Assembly: GCF_040954645.1 (NCBI RefSeq) | Contig: NC_092809.1 | Location: 127,895,914-127,959,913, forward strand | Direction: 5' to 3' | DNA length: 64,000 bases | DNA from: Diabrotica undecimpunctata | Taxonomy: Eukaryota > Arthropoda > Insecta > Coleoptera > Chrysomelidae | Shown: in pieces, positions 11,662 to 23,239 of the stretch | How the letters are laid out: each line of letters opens with the position of its first letter | Numbering within the stretch: position 1 is the stretch's first letter | Made by a program: the position numbers and the translations under genes | Notes under the pieces: model-generated | Seen by the model: only the letters and a program-made list of their open reading frames with translations | What the model was told of the DNA's origin: nothing | Databases searched by the model: none

Positions 11662-12641
11662 GACACATGAATATAAAACTATAATTGTATATATATTGTA
11701 TGTAGTAAATTATATAAGAAGTGTACAGTAAATATTGTAAGTGTTCTAATGAATTATGAAGTTGAACTAACTCTATACCTAACGAAATTTTGGTTTATTG
11801 ATTAAAAAATTAAAAAGTAATTGTTGACTTTAGCTATAGGACCATCTTGTTTCACTTATTTCTAAGATAAATATTTGTATGCTACAAATTTCTGTTGTAC
11901 AAATGTAGTTCATAAGCATTTTTCCCAGTATGTACATAGTTTTTAATATTCTATGTTTCAAATTTCATTAGCTTTCTACTATTGATTTTGATATTTTTAT
12001 TTGTTACCGTATATAAAAATATTCTGTGTAAGAAATCTAACTTTATAAAGTAGTTTCCAACAAGTATCCCTAGTGTTACAATTACCATTTGTCTGTTTGG
12101 GTTTTTCTCTCAATTTCAATTGTCAACTCTTATCTTTAACTACTTGATTTACCTAAACCAAGTAAACGGTGAAGCAGCGAAACGTTTTAGAATATATATT
12201 TAATTCATCAGCCATTAATGTAAGTGTGGAAACACGAATGTTCCGAGTCCCTGACGTAAGCTGACAAACCCAAGCTGAATTTCAACATTTTATCTCAATA
12301 TTTCCGCACGACGTGAATAGTAGCTGTCGGAGAACGTGAATCCGAAACTTTAATATCGACTTCATGATGAGCAAATGTGTAAACTTTCCATGAATCGTTC
12401 CATTGCTTTATCTTGTAGTTTTAATATAGTTAGAGAAAATTATTATCGAAAATTAGTTAGAGTTACCGTATTATAGTTATAATTTTGAAATTGCAGATCT
12501 ATGTCTGTGTCAATATATGAAACAATAATTAAACACATCTTTTCAATTAAACTGGACTGTTTTTATTAATAATATCACTTGATATAACATAACACAGACC
12601 AACGATGAAAAAACTTTCTCGATCAAATTACCTCTATCTTA
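11662..12641. other. AT-rich interval, no gene seen
   Basis: No ORF with recognisable similarity. A stretch near 12168-12200 (GAAGCAGCGAAACG) resembles the GAAAC arm of hammerhead/PLE ends but lacks the CUGANGA arm on the same strand. Confidence 0.5.
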
Positions 12642-12971
12642 TACAGTGATGAGTGTCTTACCACCCGGCAAAATAGCGGAAAGGATAGAAGACAAATTAA
12701 GTTGTGAGATAGTACGAGATAAGGCTAGTTATTAGACGTGTCTATTTGACTTCAGTCATAATTATACGGATGACCTCGAAAATATTTTATTTTAATAATT
12801 TCTAATGTTAGAATAAATGATTAAATATATTAAGATATATTATAGTAAAAAACATTCATTAGTAGCGATTTCAAATTATAAATCTTTAAGTTTATTTAAT
12901 AATAAAAATAACTCAACTGAAATATTTGACTAAACTAAATAGGTATGTTCAGTCCGAAAACAATTGTTTTA

Positions 12972-13045
12972 TGTAGAGTTGGCGTAATAGTTAGAGACGT
13001 TGTCTATTGATAAGAAGACTGGGGTTCAATTCACACCAAAGGCAG
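12972..13045 (+). repeat. tRNA-derived SINE head
   Basis: A box-A-like TGGCGTAATAGT at 12980 and a box-B-like GGTTCAATTCA at 13023 are 43 bases apart, the spacing of internal RNA polymerase III promoters in tRNA genes. No cloverleaf or CCA-type end is seen, so this is a SINE fragment rather than a tRNA. It lies inside the Tc1-type element. The 3' limit of the SINE is not clear. Confidence 0.5.
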
Positions 13046-13496
13046 AGAACAACCGAACACGATTGTGTTCGATTATTCTATGCCAAGGGTAACATTTTTG
13101 TTTTACTCAATCAAAAATAATAGAAAATATGATACATATTAGGTAACATTTTTTCGAAAAACTCATTATTTACAATTTATTCTTATTCCAATGTTATAAC
13201 ATAGAAATACAAAATATTTCAAATTCAATTCCAGTTTTACAGTCTTCAGTTGTGAATGGAAAATAATCCATTGAAGACTGTTTAATGTCAAATCCATCAC
13301 CAAATTCTCAGTGTTAATATCAATTCCTCTGTACAGGTAATGATTTTCAAAACAATTGACGATATTGGAATGGATGCGCGCGAACAGCTACCTGCTTTAT
13401 AGCTAACCAAATCATCAGGCCTTCAAGTTATCAAATAATAACACATCGAGAAGTATTTTTTACGGTAAACAGAAACTTTTTATTGAAAAACAATTC

Positions 13497-14363
13497 GTGA
13501 AAAGGATTTTAACGGTCGAGGATAAAGTGCAAATTGTTGTCTGGCATGTGAGTGGATTATCAGACAACATGCTTAGACAACAATTTGTAAATATGTTTCC
13601 AAATAGGCCGGCTCCAGCACGATCAACAATTCAGTCTATTATTCGTAATTTTTTTACTTATGGATCCGTGTTTGATCCAAGAGGAGTTCGCAGACGAAGG
13701 GAGGTAAATCCAGATTTGGAACTAAGGGACACTTTGATTTGTGCAAGTATTGAGCAAAATCCTACCCAATCAACACCTCGTCTCGGAGAACAATGTGGAA
13801 TTCCAAGATTTAGAGTAGGTGAAATTTTGTAAAGACATCGATACCGTCCCTATAAACTTCATAAATCCAACGAACAATTCCCTGGGGATCAATGTAGACG
13901 TTTAGAATTTTGTCAAACTGCAATGGAAATGTCACATCAAGATGAATATTTTTTAGAGAACGTTTTGTTCACCGATGAATGTACGTTTTCATTGCATGGC
14001 CGTCACAATTCAATCAATGCTAGGTATTGATCTCGAGGAAATCCTCGTCAGATTTATGTCGCTCGTACCCAGCGTCTTCGCAAAGTAAATGTTTGGGGAG
14101 GCATAATAGGGAATCATGTCATTGGTCCATTTTTTATAGACGGTATGTTGACTGGGCGGAAATACTTGGAACTTCTGCAAAATGAAATTGTCCCAGCTCT
14201 TTGTAATTTACCAATACCTTTTCATTCCATATGGTTTCTACACGATGGTTATCCTGTACATAATTCTGGCATCGTCAGTGAATATCTTAGTGCGACTTTT
14301 TCTAATCGATTGATTAGTGGCCACGGATATTTTTTTATTTCTGTAGAATTTTTACTTATTTAA
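13497..14363 (+). pseudogene. Tc1/mariner-like transposase (broken, 3'-truncated)
   Basis: The N-terminal helix-turn-helix region (LTVEDKVQIVVWHVSG..., residues about 4-70) resembles the domain found on many insect Tc3/mariner-like transposases. After a stop at 13830 the frame resumes with a catalytic-core Asp in LFTDECTF (about 13968), WGGIIGNHVIGPFF (about 14095) and a second Asp in WFLHDGYPVHNS (about 14232). The sequence diverges right after FSNRLISGHG (about 14320), so the third acidic residue is lost. Another stop lies at about 14028. The listed start is a GTG, so the true start may have mutated. Confidence 0.8.
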
Positions 14364-15163
14364 ACATTCTTTAAAAGTTTTTACTTTATTTTCGAAAGTA
14401 CGATGATACTGTTTTGTCAATAAGATTTTTTGTTTTAACTTTAGTTTTTGTTTAGTTTTGTTTAGTGATTCATAGCAAAACGATCTTTGCATAATTTCAA
14501 ATTATTAAAACAAAAAAAAAAAGAAAACCACATGTGGGTTTTGAACTCTAATCGTCTGCGATGTCTGTATCGCAATGTCGAATTTTTTCCAGTAATCCAC
14601 GAAGGATATATAATTATTCCGTGACAAGAGTGTATGAAACTCCTTAAATCATAGTAGAAATTATTCTTGGTTAATAATTTAAAACTTTAGATTAAATAAT
14701 CACTATTAATTAAATTATTTTATTCACATTTTTGCTTTATTGTGGTCAATCAGTTTTTACTTTATGCGAAATTAAAAAATGGAAATACGTCACACATTCG
14801 ACGTTACTCATAATAATTATGACCGAGGTGATTTAGCTCGTATCTAAAGTCTAAAGGTGTGAGACTATCGATAGTGGTAATGTAATGTAATATAAATTAT
14901 AGGTTTTTCCGATTATTTCCCACCTCTACGAGTTTCATCTCTTTTTATTTCACAAGGTAACTGTGTTTTCTATCTCTTACGTTAAAAAGCCGGGTGGTAA
15001 GATACTCATCACTGTATATTTTAGTGTGCTGAGTCCGAAAGTTATATTAAAAATTCTTTCACAATTTAACATTTAAAATTGAATAATATCACTTTATTTT
15101 GTTTAACGAGCAGAGAAATTGCAACGTTATAAACGTCACATCTTTATTAATTTATATATAAAT

Positions 15164-15380
15164 GCAATGAAGTTCAGAAGAGGATACATCACTTTTACAA
15201 TACCAACATTAAACGCTACAATTTACGTAGACGTGATGTAAAATTTCATGTAGGTGACAAAGTCTGGAAGAAAAATAAAATCCTTTCAAAAGTTGTGGAT
15301 GATATTTCTGCTAAATAAGCTCCCAAATTTATTCCGTGTATTATACATAAAGTTTTATCTCCTTTTGTATATAATCTTAA

Positions 15381-15386
<6 letters not shown>
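15164..15386 (+). pseudogene. Gypsy integrase C-terminal fragment, left half
   Basis: The frame reads RIHHFYNTNIKRYNLRRRDV, then KFHVGDKVWKKNKILSK and PKFIPCIIHKVLSPFVYNLKD, the SH3-like tail of Ty3/Gypsy integrases (V.VGD.VW motif). One stop (TAA) follows DDISAK. The frame is cut after YNLKD by the I-like LINE and resumes at 20900 with the duplicated target bases. Confidence 0.72.
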
Positions 15387-15414
<28 letters not shown>

Positions 15415-15582
15415 TTTTTTTTTATTTAAAATTAACGTGTCTCGACAGCTTATGGTCATTGACACGGGTACAGTAGTTTACAACATTATACATATTTTAT
15501 ATAGGTATAGGTACAAGAATTTGATATGAACATTTTTTTTTATAGAAAGGTTAGAACAATAAAGCTTATCACTATGCACTGT

Positions 15583-18500
15583 TTATATTAGCTGAAATAA
15601 ACTTGTTTCTTTTAAAAATCTAAGAACACTGTCAAAACGGTTTGGAACACTGAGAATGTCTTTTAGATTTCCTTTTAGGTTGTGCTTGTTTCTGGAAGAG
15701 TCATACTGGCAGCAGTCCACTATCACGTGTTTGATGGAAAGGACGTTATTACAGTAGTGGCATACTGGAGGGTTTTCTGATGCCATAAGGTATCCATGTG
15801 TGAGACGTGTATGCCCTATTCGTAGTCGGTGAATAACTGATTTTTCTTTCCTGTTCATAGAGGAGATATTGACGCGAGATAAGTTGGGCTAAACTTCATG
15901 CAGCTTAGTTTTTGTTTTACTCCACAGGTCCGCCCATGAGCTGAGGATTTTTTGTTTTACCAATATTTTAAGATCCGTATGGATTTGGACCTCTTGGAAG
16001 GCTATGTCAGAAGAACATGCTGCTTTAGCGGCTTGGTCTGCTTTTTCGTTTCCCAATATACCAACATGAGATGGAGTCCAGATCATTACGACTTTTATGT
16101 TAGCAGAATATAGTTGGTTACAGATAGTGTGGATTTCCTGGACTAGTGGGTTTTTCGAGAAAATGCATCTTATTGAATAAATCGAGGAAAGTGCAAATGG
16201 CGATTTTTATGCTTTCATTTGAAGTAGGACGGATTGAAGTCTTTAATGCTTGGAGTATTCCATATAATTCTGCGGTATAGATACTACAACTTTTAGGCAA
16301 TCGCACAGAGTTTATTATCGTCGTCAGTGTGGACACAGCAGAGCCACAACAGTCTTCATTCTTGGACGCATCGGTGTATAAAATTTCATCAAATTGTGTT
16401 AAGTTAAGGATGTTTTGGAAGGATTTTCTAAGGATTAAGTTTGGGGTTTCTGTTTTGTCGAATCTGCATAAATCAGTATTGAATATTGGTAGATTGTGCA
16501 TCCATGGAGCTGTCTTGGGGGTATAAATAGAAGTAGTATTGGAGAGGTTGATGGAATCTAATAAAGGAGATAATATTTGTGGTAATGTGAGAGACTGATT
16601 GGAAGCGTTTACTGGGGGAGGTTCTATGGGATTGATTAGATTTATTACCGGGTTACTTGGGTTTGCTGATATTCTTACAAAGTATGAAAGTAGAAGCTGC
16701 TGCCTTCTTAGATGGAGTGGTGGCTCTGAAGATTCAACGCACAGACTTTCGGCGGGGCTTGATTTGAAAACACCGAGGCATAGTCGTAGGGATGTATTTT
16801 GAATCGTGTTTAGAGACTTTAGTAGGGAGCTACTAGATGTCATATAAAGAATACTGCCATAATCTAGCTTAGAGCGAATTAACGCTCTATATATTTTAAG
16901 AAGAGATTCTTCGTCAGCTCCCCAAGAAAAGCTAGCAAGAGATTTAAGTAAATTGATTCTTTGGGTACAGTTTCCTTTAAGTTTCTGAATATGCTGTCTC
17001 CAGATAAGCTTTTTATCAAAGGTGATACCAAGAAGTGTCAAATAATTAACTGTTTGTAAACGAAGTCCGTTTAGAGTTATAGAGGGTGGATTAGGTTTAT
17101 GCTTTTTGGTAAAGTGAATTACTTTGGATTTAGGAGCTGAAAACACAAATCCAGCACGCGTGGACTAGGTGCCTATTTTGTTTATTGTGTTTTGTAGCAA
17201 AGTGCTGGTGGTAGCTGTGACTCTGCCTCGGCAGTATAATATAATATCATCAGCATATATCGAGTACCTGACTGGTGGTTCTATATATGAGGAAAAATCA
17301 TTCATGCTAAGTAAAAATCAGGTAGTGCTTAAGACTGAGCCCTGAGGCAAACCGTTGTCCAAAGCGTGTGGTTTTGATATTTTTCCATTTGTTAATACTC
17401 TAAAATATCGACTTGTTAAAAAATTTTTTAAAAATAAATAAATGTTACCAGTTAAATTATATTCCGTTAATTTTCTTAGAATTAGAGGTCTTTGTACAGT
17501 GTCGAAGGCACTTTGGATATCTAAAGTTACTGCTATGACTTCGCTTCTATTCGAAAATGCATTAACAATGTCAGTATGTAGTGTGACCAGGTTATCTATT
17601 GTACTTCGATTTGATCTGAAACCTGTTTGGAATGGGTCAAGGATATTATTTCTTTCTAGATACCATAGTAAGCGTTTATTGACCATCTTTTCTAACAGTT
17701 TACATAGTGAACAAGTGAGAGAAATTGGTCTATATGATTTTAGAAGATTTGGAGATGAGTCATTCTTTTTAATAGGAATTGTAGTCGCTTGTCGCCATAA
17801 CGTTGGGAACTGGTTTTGAGACCAGATCTTATTATACAACTCTAACAGTTTGAGATGTGTGTCTGGATGGAGATTTTTTAAGAATATTGATGGGATATCG
17901 TCAGGACCGGCTGCTGAGTTTTTCAATGAAGATATGGGTTCGTTTAATTCTAGGAGATTAAAAGGAAGATTCAAAGAGCTGGTGTTAAAAAATATTTTGG
18001 GGCTGGAAATGTTGGTATCTGAGTTATTGGAAAGATTCGGAATATTTGACTTATCTGAAAAGTGAGAGGCAAAGATATCTGCACTATGTTGATCATCGGT
18101 AACTGTATGATCCTGCAGGGAGATGGCGGCTATTTTGCTGGATGTATTATGACCTTTCATACGTCTTATCTTTGACCACATTTGCGCCGGAGAAGTATCT
18201 TTTGTGATTGAACTAACGTATTGATTCCATGAGGATTTCTTACTTTCTTTTAAAATACGCCTAGAATTGGCCCTAAGTTTTTTAAAATTTATTAAATCCG
18301 TGGTGGTACGGGTCTTCCGGAATTTATTTAATGCTTTTTTGCATTGTTTGACAGCTATTTTGCACGACTCATTCCACCACGGAACAGGTTTCTTGGAAGG
18401 ATCAATCGCGCATTTACCAATACATTCCTCAGCAGATTCAGTTAAACAATTATTTAATAGTTTTACATCTGTATCTATATCATTGTTAAAAAGTAATTCA

Positions 18501-19105
18501 TTGGTTTTTCCGTTAACAGTGATTCTGAAAAGATCCCAGTTTGCTTGAGTGATTTTCCATTTTGTTATAATTCTTGAGGGCATTTTTGACTGGTCAGAGA
18601 TAAGAATAGGAAAATGATTACTATCATAGAGACTGTTTAATGTGTACCATGAAAGTAAAAGAAATATTCCGGGATTACAGAAATATAAATCTATGAAAGA
18701 GAAACTACCTGATTGGATGTGAAAGTATGTACTACTTCCTGAATTTAGTAAGTTTATATTTACGTTATTTAGGAAATTTTCGATTGTTTTACCTCTTCCA
18801 AATGTGTTTTCGGATCCCCACATAGTATTATGTGCATTAAAGTCGAGGTTTGTGTTTAGCGGAAATTCTTTATGGAAAATATCAGTGGAAACAAAAATTG
18901 ATGCTCCGCCACTGGCACGAAGTTGGGTAGTTCGAATATAGTGGTAACCTGTATAATTTTTATGTTGTCCGGAATATTTATCAGTGAAGTTTGTTTCTTG
19001 TAGGCATAGAAAGTCAGGAGAAGACTCAGATATGAGCTGTTCAAGGCGTGGACGACGGGGATAAAATCCGTCACAATTCCATTGTGTCAGTGTGAAGGTT
19101 GAAAT
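15583..19105 (-). pseudogene. ORF2 of I-like LINE: APE endonuclease-RT-RNase H (frameshifted)
   Basis: The frame overlaps the end of ORF1. The endonuclease has TLTQWNCDGFYPRRPRLEQL and FLCLQETNF, then joins directly to DFNAHNTMWGS: about 60 residues of the nuclease core are missing in frame. RT has YRPISLTCSLCKLLEKMV, GFRSNRSTIDNL, LDIQSAFDTV, GLPQGSVLS and, after a frameshift near 17318, YADDIILYC at about 17255. A TAG near 17165 precedes the thumb region (16118-17146). RNase H shows ILYTDASKNEDCCGSAV and IYTAELYGILQAL, then, after a break near 16110, IWTPSHVGILGNEKADQAA. The Cys/His tail (CHYCNNVLSIKHVIVDCC) ends at 15583. It is not functional. Confidence 0.87.
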
Positions 19106-20568
19106 TAATATGTAGAGTGTTTGGATGTTTGCGAGGTTTGTGAACTATCAGACAGGTATTCTTTATCACAAGCATCCTGGGAATTATCCAGACTGTTTAT
19201 ACTTTCAGAATCATCTGTTGCAGAATGTATTTTAGTTTTAATTTTTTTAATTAAGCGTGTAATTCTGATTTTTGTAGACCTATCTTTAAAATTAGGGTTT
19301 ATTGATTGCAAAGTTAAAATGAGTGATTTAATATCTGTTGTGAATTTAAATGCTTCTGAGACAGGGTCACAGCTGCCGTAAGCGTTCTCGATAAAGGCAA
19401 TTATATTATCAGGAGGAACTGCAAATGCTTCTGGGTTTTGTTTATAGGCTTCGTGTATTGCTTGCTTGGAGTCAGTGGATAGACTGGGGTCGAGAGAAGA
19501 ACTACGTTTTCGTTTCTTTTTTGTGTTGGAGGTGCTAGAGGAACTAGGAACTGTTTGTTTGGGAGGAAACATAGTTTGTTCTGTTGCAGGGTTTTCCCCA
19601 GATTGAAGGGTCTTATCGCTTATAGATGATACAGATGAGCGTGGCCTTTTCTGTGAAAGATGAGAACTTAAACATAGTTTATCTGACTTTTCAGATATTG
19701 TATCATTTTCGCAATTCTCTGGGTAAGAAGACAAATAAAATAGATTTGTTTGGAAGGGAGATGATTCAGAATGAGATGGAAATTGTGTATTCTGTTGCTG
19801 TGACGTTGATTCGGTGGGGGGATTTGGGAGGACATGGGAAACAGTAGGATTTTCAGATGATAAGTTGTCAGATGAAGTATTGGGACAATTAGAAGCAACA
19901 TGTCCCGATTGTTTGCATAAGAAACATTCCATTTTGTCCGTAGACAGAAAAATTCTATTATCATTGCCTTCAAAAAAAATTAACAAGGAGGTGTGAAGCT
20001 CAAAATTATCAGAGGGAGGAAAAATATATACTTGACGGCGGAAGCTAAGTATGTGGGGGTATTCATCACCTGGAATGCCCGCTTTGAGAAAGGACACGGG
20101 GGAGGCTATTTGGAAACCAAGACTTTTCACTGCATTTTCGGCCAGTTCATGGGGAATGTAAGGAGAGATGTTCGAAATTAATATTCTTTTTGTTGGGGAG
20201 ACAAGTTTACGAATACTTAAAGTAAGGCGTCCGATTTGAACTATTGGATGGGATTTCAGAAGTTGATCAACGAGATTTGAGTTCACTAGATATATGCAGA
20301 TCCTATTGTTAGATATTCTGGATGCAAAGGAAATATTTTTTGGTCCGATGATGTCACCAATGGCTTTAACGTAGTCTAGAAGTTTAAGGTTTTCTTCTGC
20401 GTGAAGAACTATCGCCTGTTCTTTTTTTGGAAAAGATGGTTTCGGTGTAGATTTTGCAGCGGTTACGTATGAATGAGGTGTAGTTGCTGGAATGTTGTTT
20501 GTAGCAGTTTGAAGGGCCATTGTTAAGGTAGAAACTGTAGGAGTATTGTTTATATTTGTACTGTCCAT
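19105..20568 (-). CDS. ORF1 (gag-like) of I-like LINE
   Basis: An open 487-codon frame. Residues about 125-230 hold the nucleic-acid-binding core (PTKRILISNISPYIPHELAE near 125) and one complete CCHC knuckle, Cys215-x2-Cys218-x4-His223-x4-Cys228. The C-terminal half is Ser/Pro-rich with a basic stretch (KKKRKR). ORF1 proteins of this type coat the LINE RNA in the transposition complex. The stop at 19105 overlaps the ORF2 frame by a few codons. This ORF is intact although ORF2 is broken. Confidence 0.85.
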   Translation of the reverse strand: MDSTNINNTPTVSTLTMALQTATNNIPATTPHSYVTAAKSTPKPSFPKKEQAIVLHAEENLKLLDYVKAIGDIIGPKNISFASRISNNRICIYLVNSNLVDQLLKSHPIVQIGRLTLSIRKLVSPTKRILISNISPYIPHELAENAVKSLGFQIASPVSFLKAGIPGDEYPHILSFRRQVYIFPPSDNFELHTSLLIFFEGNDNRIFLSTDKMECFLCKQSGHVASNCPNTSSDNLSSENPTVSHVLPNPPTESTSQQQNTQFPSHSESSPFQTNLFYLSSYPENCENDTISEKSDKLCLSSHLSQKRPRSSVSSISDKTLQSGENPATEQTMFPPKQTVPSSSSTSNTKKKRKRSSSLDPSLSTDSKQAIHEAYKQNPEAFAVPPDNIIAFIENAYGSCDPVSEAFKFTTDIKSLILTLQSINPNFKDRSTKIRITRLIKKIKTKIHSATDDSESINSLDNSQDACDKEYLSDSSQTSQTSKHSTY

Positions 20569-20899
20569 GTAAATACAGACAGTAACCTCGTTTTATTTCT
20601 CTTCTTTAACTAATTTTGCTATCCAAATTTATATTAAAATCCATTGAATTGGATGGCCAGCAAGAACCAGCAGACTGGTAAAACCAGTCTCTGGTATGCA
20701 CTTTGTATAAATTAAATATAATTTATATGATTTAATAATATAACAAAAGCAATACGTACAAAACTTGTCCAGAAATCACTTTTCGAAATTACACTATTAA
20801 ATCTAAATTAAACACTAATTACTACCGATAAGGCAAACTAGATTTTAATTGTACTTGGCACACGTCTTACTCGTTCGAGTGCTAGAACAGGAATCTTAC

Positions 20900-20993
20900 T
20901 CTTAAGGATTTAGATGGTAAAGATCTTGGTAATTTTCATGTGAAAGATATTAAGTTAGATGTTACTAATTCTAGTGATGATGAGTCTCAATAA
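20900..20993 (+). pseudogene. Gypsy integrase C-terminal fragment, right half
   Basis: After the target duplication the frame continues LKDLDGKDLGNFHVKDIKLD and ends at a natural-looking stop (TAA) after SDDESQ. Joined across the LINE it extends the fragment at 15164-15386 exactly, the expected end of a Gypsy integrase. Confidence 0.72.
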
Positions 20994-21315
20994 TGTTGTA
21001 TAATATGGTAAAACATTATCTTTTATTATTTTTTTTTCTTTATATTTTGATATTTTTCTAGTTATGATAAACATATTAATCTTGTTTATTTGATAATACC
21101 CTAACTGCTTATATATTTCTATTATTTTACTTTGGGTAATTGATTTTGATTTTGATACAATTAAAAGCCTCATCCAGTACTTTGTATATGACAACATGAT
21201 TTGTTGCATATATACATGGAGTTTTCCTAGGATACATATATCCTAAGGAGATTTTGGGCCAGATTATATGAATCTGTGTTCCTTTTTGGTCTTTTAGAGA
21301 CAATTAGTATATAGT

Positions 21316-21392
<77 letters not shown>

Positions 21393-21827
21393 AAATGACG
21401 TGTTTTTTATTATTTCTTTTGGAGTTAAAATAATTCTATGCCTATCTACTTTTAGAAATCTGGTAGAGAATTATGGCGCTTTAAAGTTTGATTGTAGTAT
21501 ACCTACTCTCACTTCTTGTTTTCTTCTATCTTTTGTAAACTATATTTATGCAGTACTTTATTCTTTTGTGTAGATCCCTGATTATATTTAGTTAGAATAA
21601 CATTTCTTATGTATCATTATCTTATTTGCATTAATAACATACTCTTAGTCTTCTAGGACTTGTTTTATGCAGTTACTATATCTCTTTTGTGTAGAACATT
21701 GTCTTATTGGACATATCAAGTAAAGTTTATATGTATTTTTGAGTTGTTTATCAATAATTACATTTGCATATCAATGTCTACATGTTTTTACTCATGCGAC
21801 GGGTATGCAATCAATAGTCACTGTACT
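20994..21827. other. AT-rich interval with a long (TA)n array
   Basis: (TA)n runs from 21319 to 21390. The rest is AT-rich with no recognisable coding sequence; CCTAGGATACATATATCC at 21225 is a short imperfect palindrome. Confidence 0.6.
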
Positions 21828-21975
21828 CAATTTTTTCTGACTTCCTCAATTTTTTCTGGCTCCCTCCAATTTTATCGTGTCTCCCTGTAATTTTTTCTGA
21901 CTTCCTTCTATTTTATCGTGTTTCTATAGTTTCCTATAATTTTTCCTGACTACCTGTAATTTTTCTAATAAACGG
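21828..21975. repeat. Imperfect ~21-bp tandem repeat (ATTTTTTCTGACTTCCT-like)
   Basis: At least six tandem, degenerate copies of a pyrimidine-rich unit: AATTTTTTCTGACTTCC alternates with AATTTTATCGTGTCTCC. No coding sense is seen. Confidence 0.7.
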
Positions 21976-21997
21976 GATATCTTTTCTCATATCTTTC

Positions 21998-22100
21998 CTC
22001 AATCATTTGTCAATTCGGGCAAAAACCCAATCACGGGAGTAAACTCATTCACGGAAGTGAACCCATTCACGGGAGTAAATCCACACACAGGAGCAAATCA
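21998..22100. repeat. Imperfect ~20-bp tandem repeat (CATTCACGGGAGTAAA-like)
   Basis: About five degenerate units around CCCATTCACGGGAGTAAA. It lies just downstream of the Helitron helicase scrap in the latter's sense, so it may belong to the Helitron 3' region. Confidence 0.65.
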
Positions 22101-22239
22101 GTTGTGTTATGTACTTAAACATACATGGAAAATAAAAATTACTTTAAATCATTGATTTATTTATTCGTGACAACTTATTTTAATTGTTTAATAATAATTT
22201 AATTAATTTTGCATACAATTTTACAAAATATTTTTAAAA

Positions 22240-22425
22240 ACTATATTTTTTAATAAAAACTCTAGTGCTTCCTTGGATTAATTTTCCTTGTGATGGTGTA
22301 TCCACAACTTTGAAACGTATGTTTGACTTTGTTTTCACTCTTAAAGATGCGACGTACAACTGTCTATAACTAAAGACGGGTTCAGATAAGATAAGAAGAT
22401 TCCAACACGTTTCAATGTTTGACGT
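22240..22425 (-). pseudogene. Helitron Pif1-type helicase C-terminal fragment
   Basis: The minus strand reads QTLKRVGIFLS, then in the next frame PVFSYRQLYVASLRVKTKSN and KVVDTPSQGKLIQGSTRV. The VFS..QLYVA.SRV block is the last helicase motif of Helitron Rep/helicase proteins and of cellular Pif1 helicases; the tail after it is typical of Helitrons. One frameshift separates the two parts. Nothing else of the element (Rep domain, CTRR end) is recognised. Confidence 0.72.
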
Positions 22426-22429
22426 TGTG

Positions 22430-22965
22430 CAAGTTAAATTTTTAAAATAATTAACTTCTTGTATGTGAACTAAGTAAATCTAAACTAACATACAGCTTTA
22501 AACTATTTTGCTTAAGTCTTACGTTAAAATTATAGTAACCAATATTTTTGGCAATTTTTCAAGAAAATGAATTACTGACAAAGTCGTAAAATTTGCGAGA
22601 TTTATTTAAGATATTTGAATCATCAATTTGTAGAATGAATAAGCAGTGAATCAACCTTATTGTTTTAAGAACAAAACATGATTAATTATAATTCACTAGA
22701 TTAAAATGTAGATGGTAGTTCCGATTTCTTTTCTAGATAGCGCTAGGATGTATCTTCCCGGACAAACTGCGATTTCGCTTGACGTGGCTTTCTAGCCTTT
22801 TATTAGATTAGACACCTAAATTTGGTCCTAAATACTACCCATAGTGATCGTTTATTATTTAGGTGTTAACTAAAAACTAAGTTTAACCTGTCTTAAAGAC
22901 CTTCTCCTGTAATTAATTTTACTTCATGATTTAGTCAATTGGCTGGTATCAACCGTTGGACTCTA
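22430..22965. other. No feature recognised
   Basis: AT-rich sequence without coding similarity. Confidence 0.4.
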
Positions 22966-22969
22966 AAAG

Positions 22970-23235
22970 TAGAAGAAAGATAGACGCCACTGAAATGTTT
23001 TGTTGGAGAAGGATGTTACAAATTCTGTGGAGCGATTGCAGAAAAAATAATTCAATTAATTATTCAAGGAACGGTAGAAGGATGAAGATCATGAAGAAGA
23101 TCCCTAACAAGATGGATCAACGAAATTAATGGAACATGAAAGACCTTTGCATGAGATAAAAGATACGATCAGAGACGGACAATACACGACATACACACGA
23201 AGAGAGAGATAGAAAGAGAGAAAGAGATTAATTAT
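22970..23235 (+). pseudogene. LINE RT C-terminal fragment
   Basis: The plus strand reads RRKIDATEMFCWRRMLQILW, then after frame changes SLTRWINEINGT. This is the pattern (RR.DA.EM.CWRRML...RWID.I) of the C-terminal end of RTE/CR1-type insect LINE proteins. It is internally deleted and ends in an AGAGA-rich tract. Confidence 0.62.
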
Positions 23236-23239
23236 TATG

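Larger units (their letters stand above)
12644..15014 (+). mobile_element. Tc1/mariner-type transposon with TA duplication
   Basis: The terminal inverted repeats begin CAGTGATGAGT and continue with TCTTACCACCCGGC on both ends (12644-12671 and the reverse complement ending at 15014); similarity fades over the next 30 bp. TA dinucleotides flank both ends (12642-12643, 15015-15016), as expected for Tc1/mariner. The element is 2371 bp, longer than usual, because it contains extra sequence including a SINE head near 12980. It encodes the broken transposase at 13497-14363. Confidence 0.85.
15387..20899 (-). mobile_element. I-like LINE with poly(A) tail and 12-bp target duplication
   Basis: A near-full-length minus-strand LINE. 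Its poly(A) tail appears as a T-run at 15387-15428. The 12-bp duplication TCTTAAGGATTT flanks it perfectly at 15375-15386 and 20900-20911. Order in the sense direction: 5' UTR (20569-20899), gag-like ORF1, ORF2 with APE endonuclease, RT, RNase H and a Cys/His tail, then a 3' UTR. An RNase H domain together with an ORF1 CCHC knuckle points to the I superfamily (I/Nimb type). Confidence 0.88.

Noticed and set aside
12168..12200. Fourth hammerhead motif
   Set aside because: GAAAC arm only; the CTGATGA nearby is on the opposite strand and not positioned to form the core.
12980..13050. Functional tRNA gene
   Set aside because: A and B boxes are present but no acceptor stem or cloverleaf pairing; it is a SINE head inside a transposon.
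14536..14595. Minus-strand tRNA-like SINE head (AGTTCAAAACCC)
   Set aside because: Only a B-box-like match; no credible A box at the right spacing.
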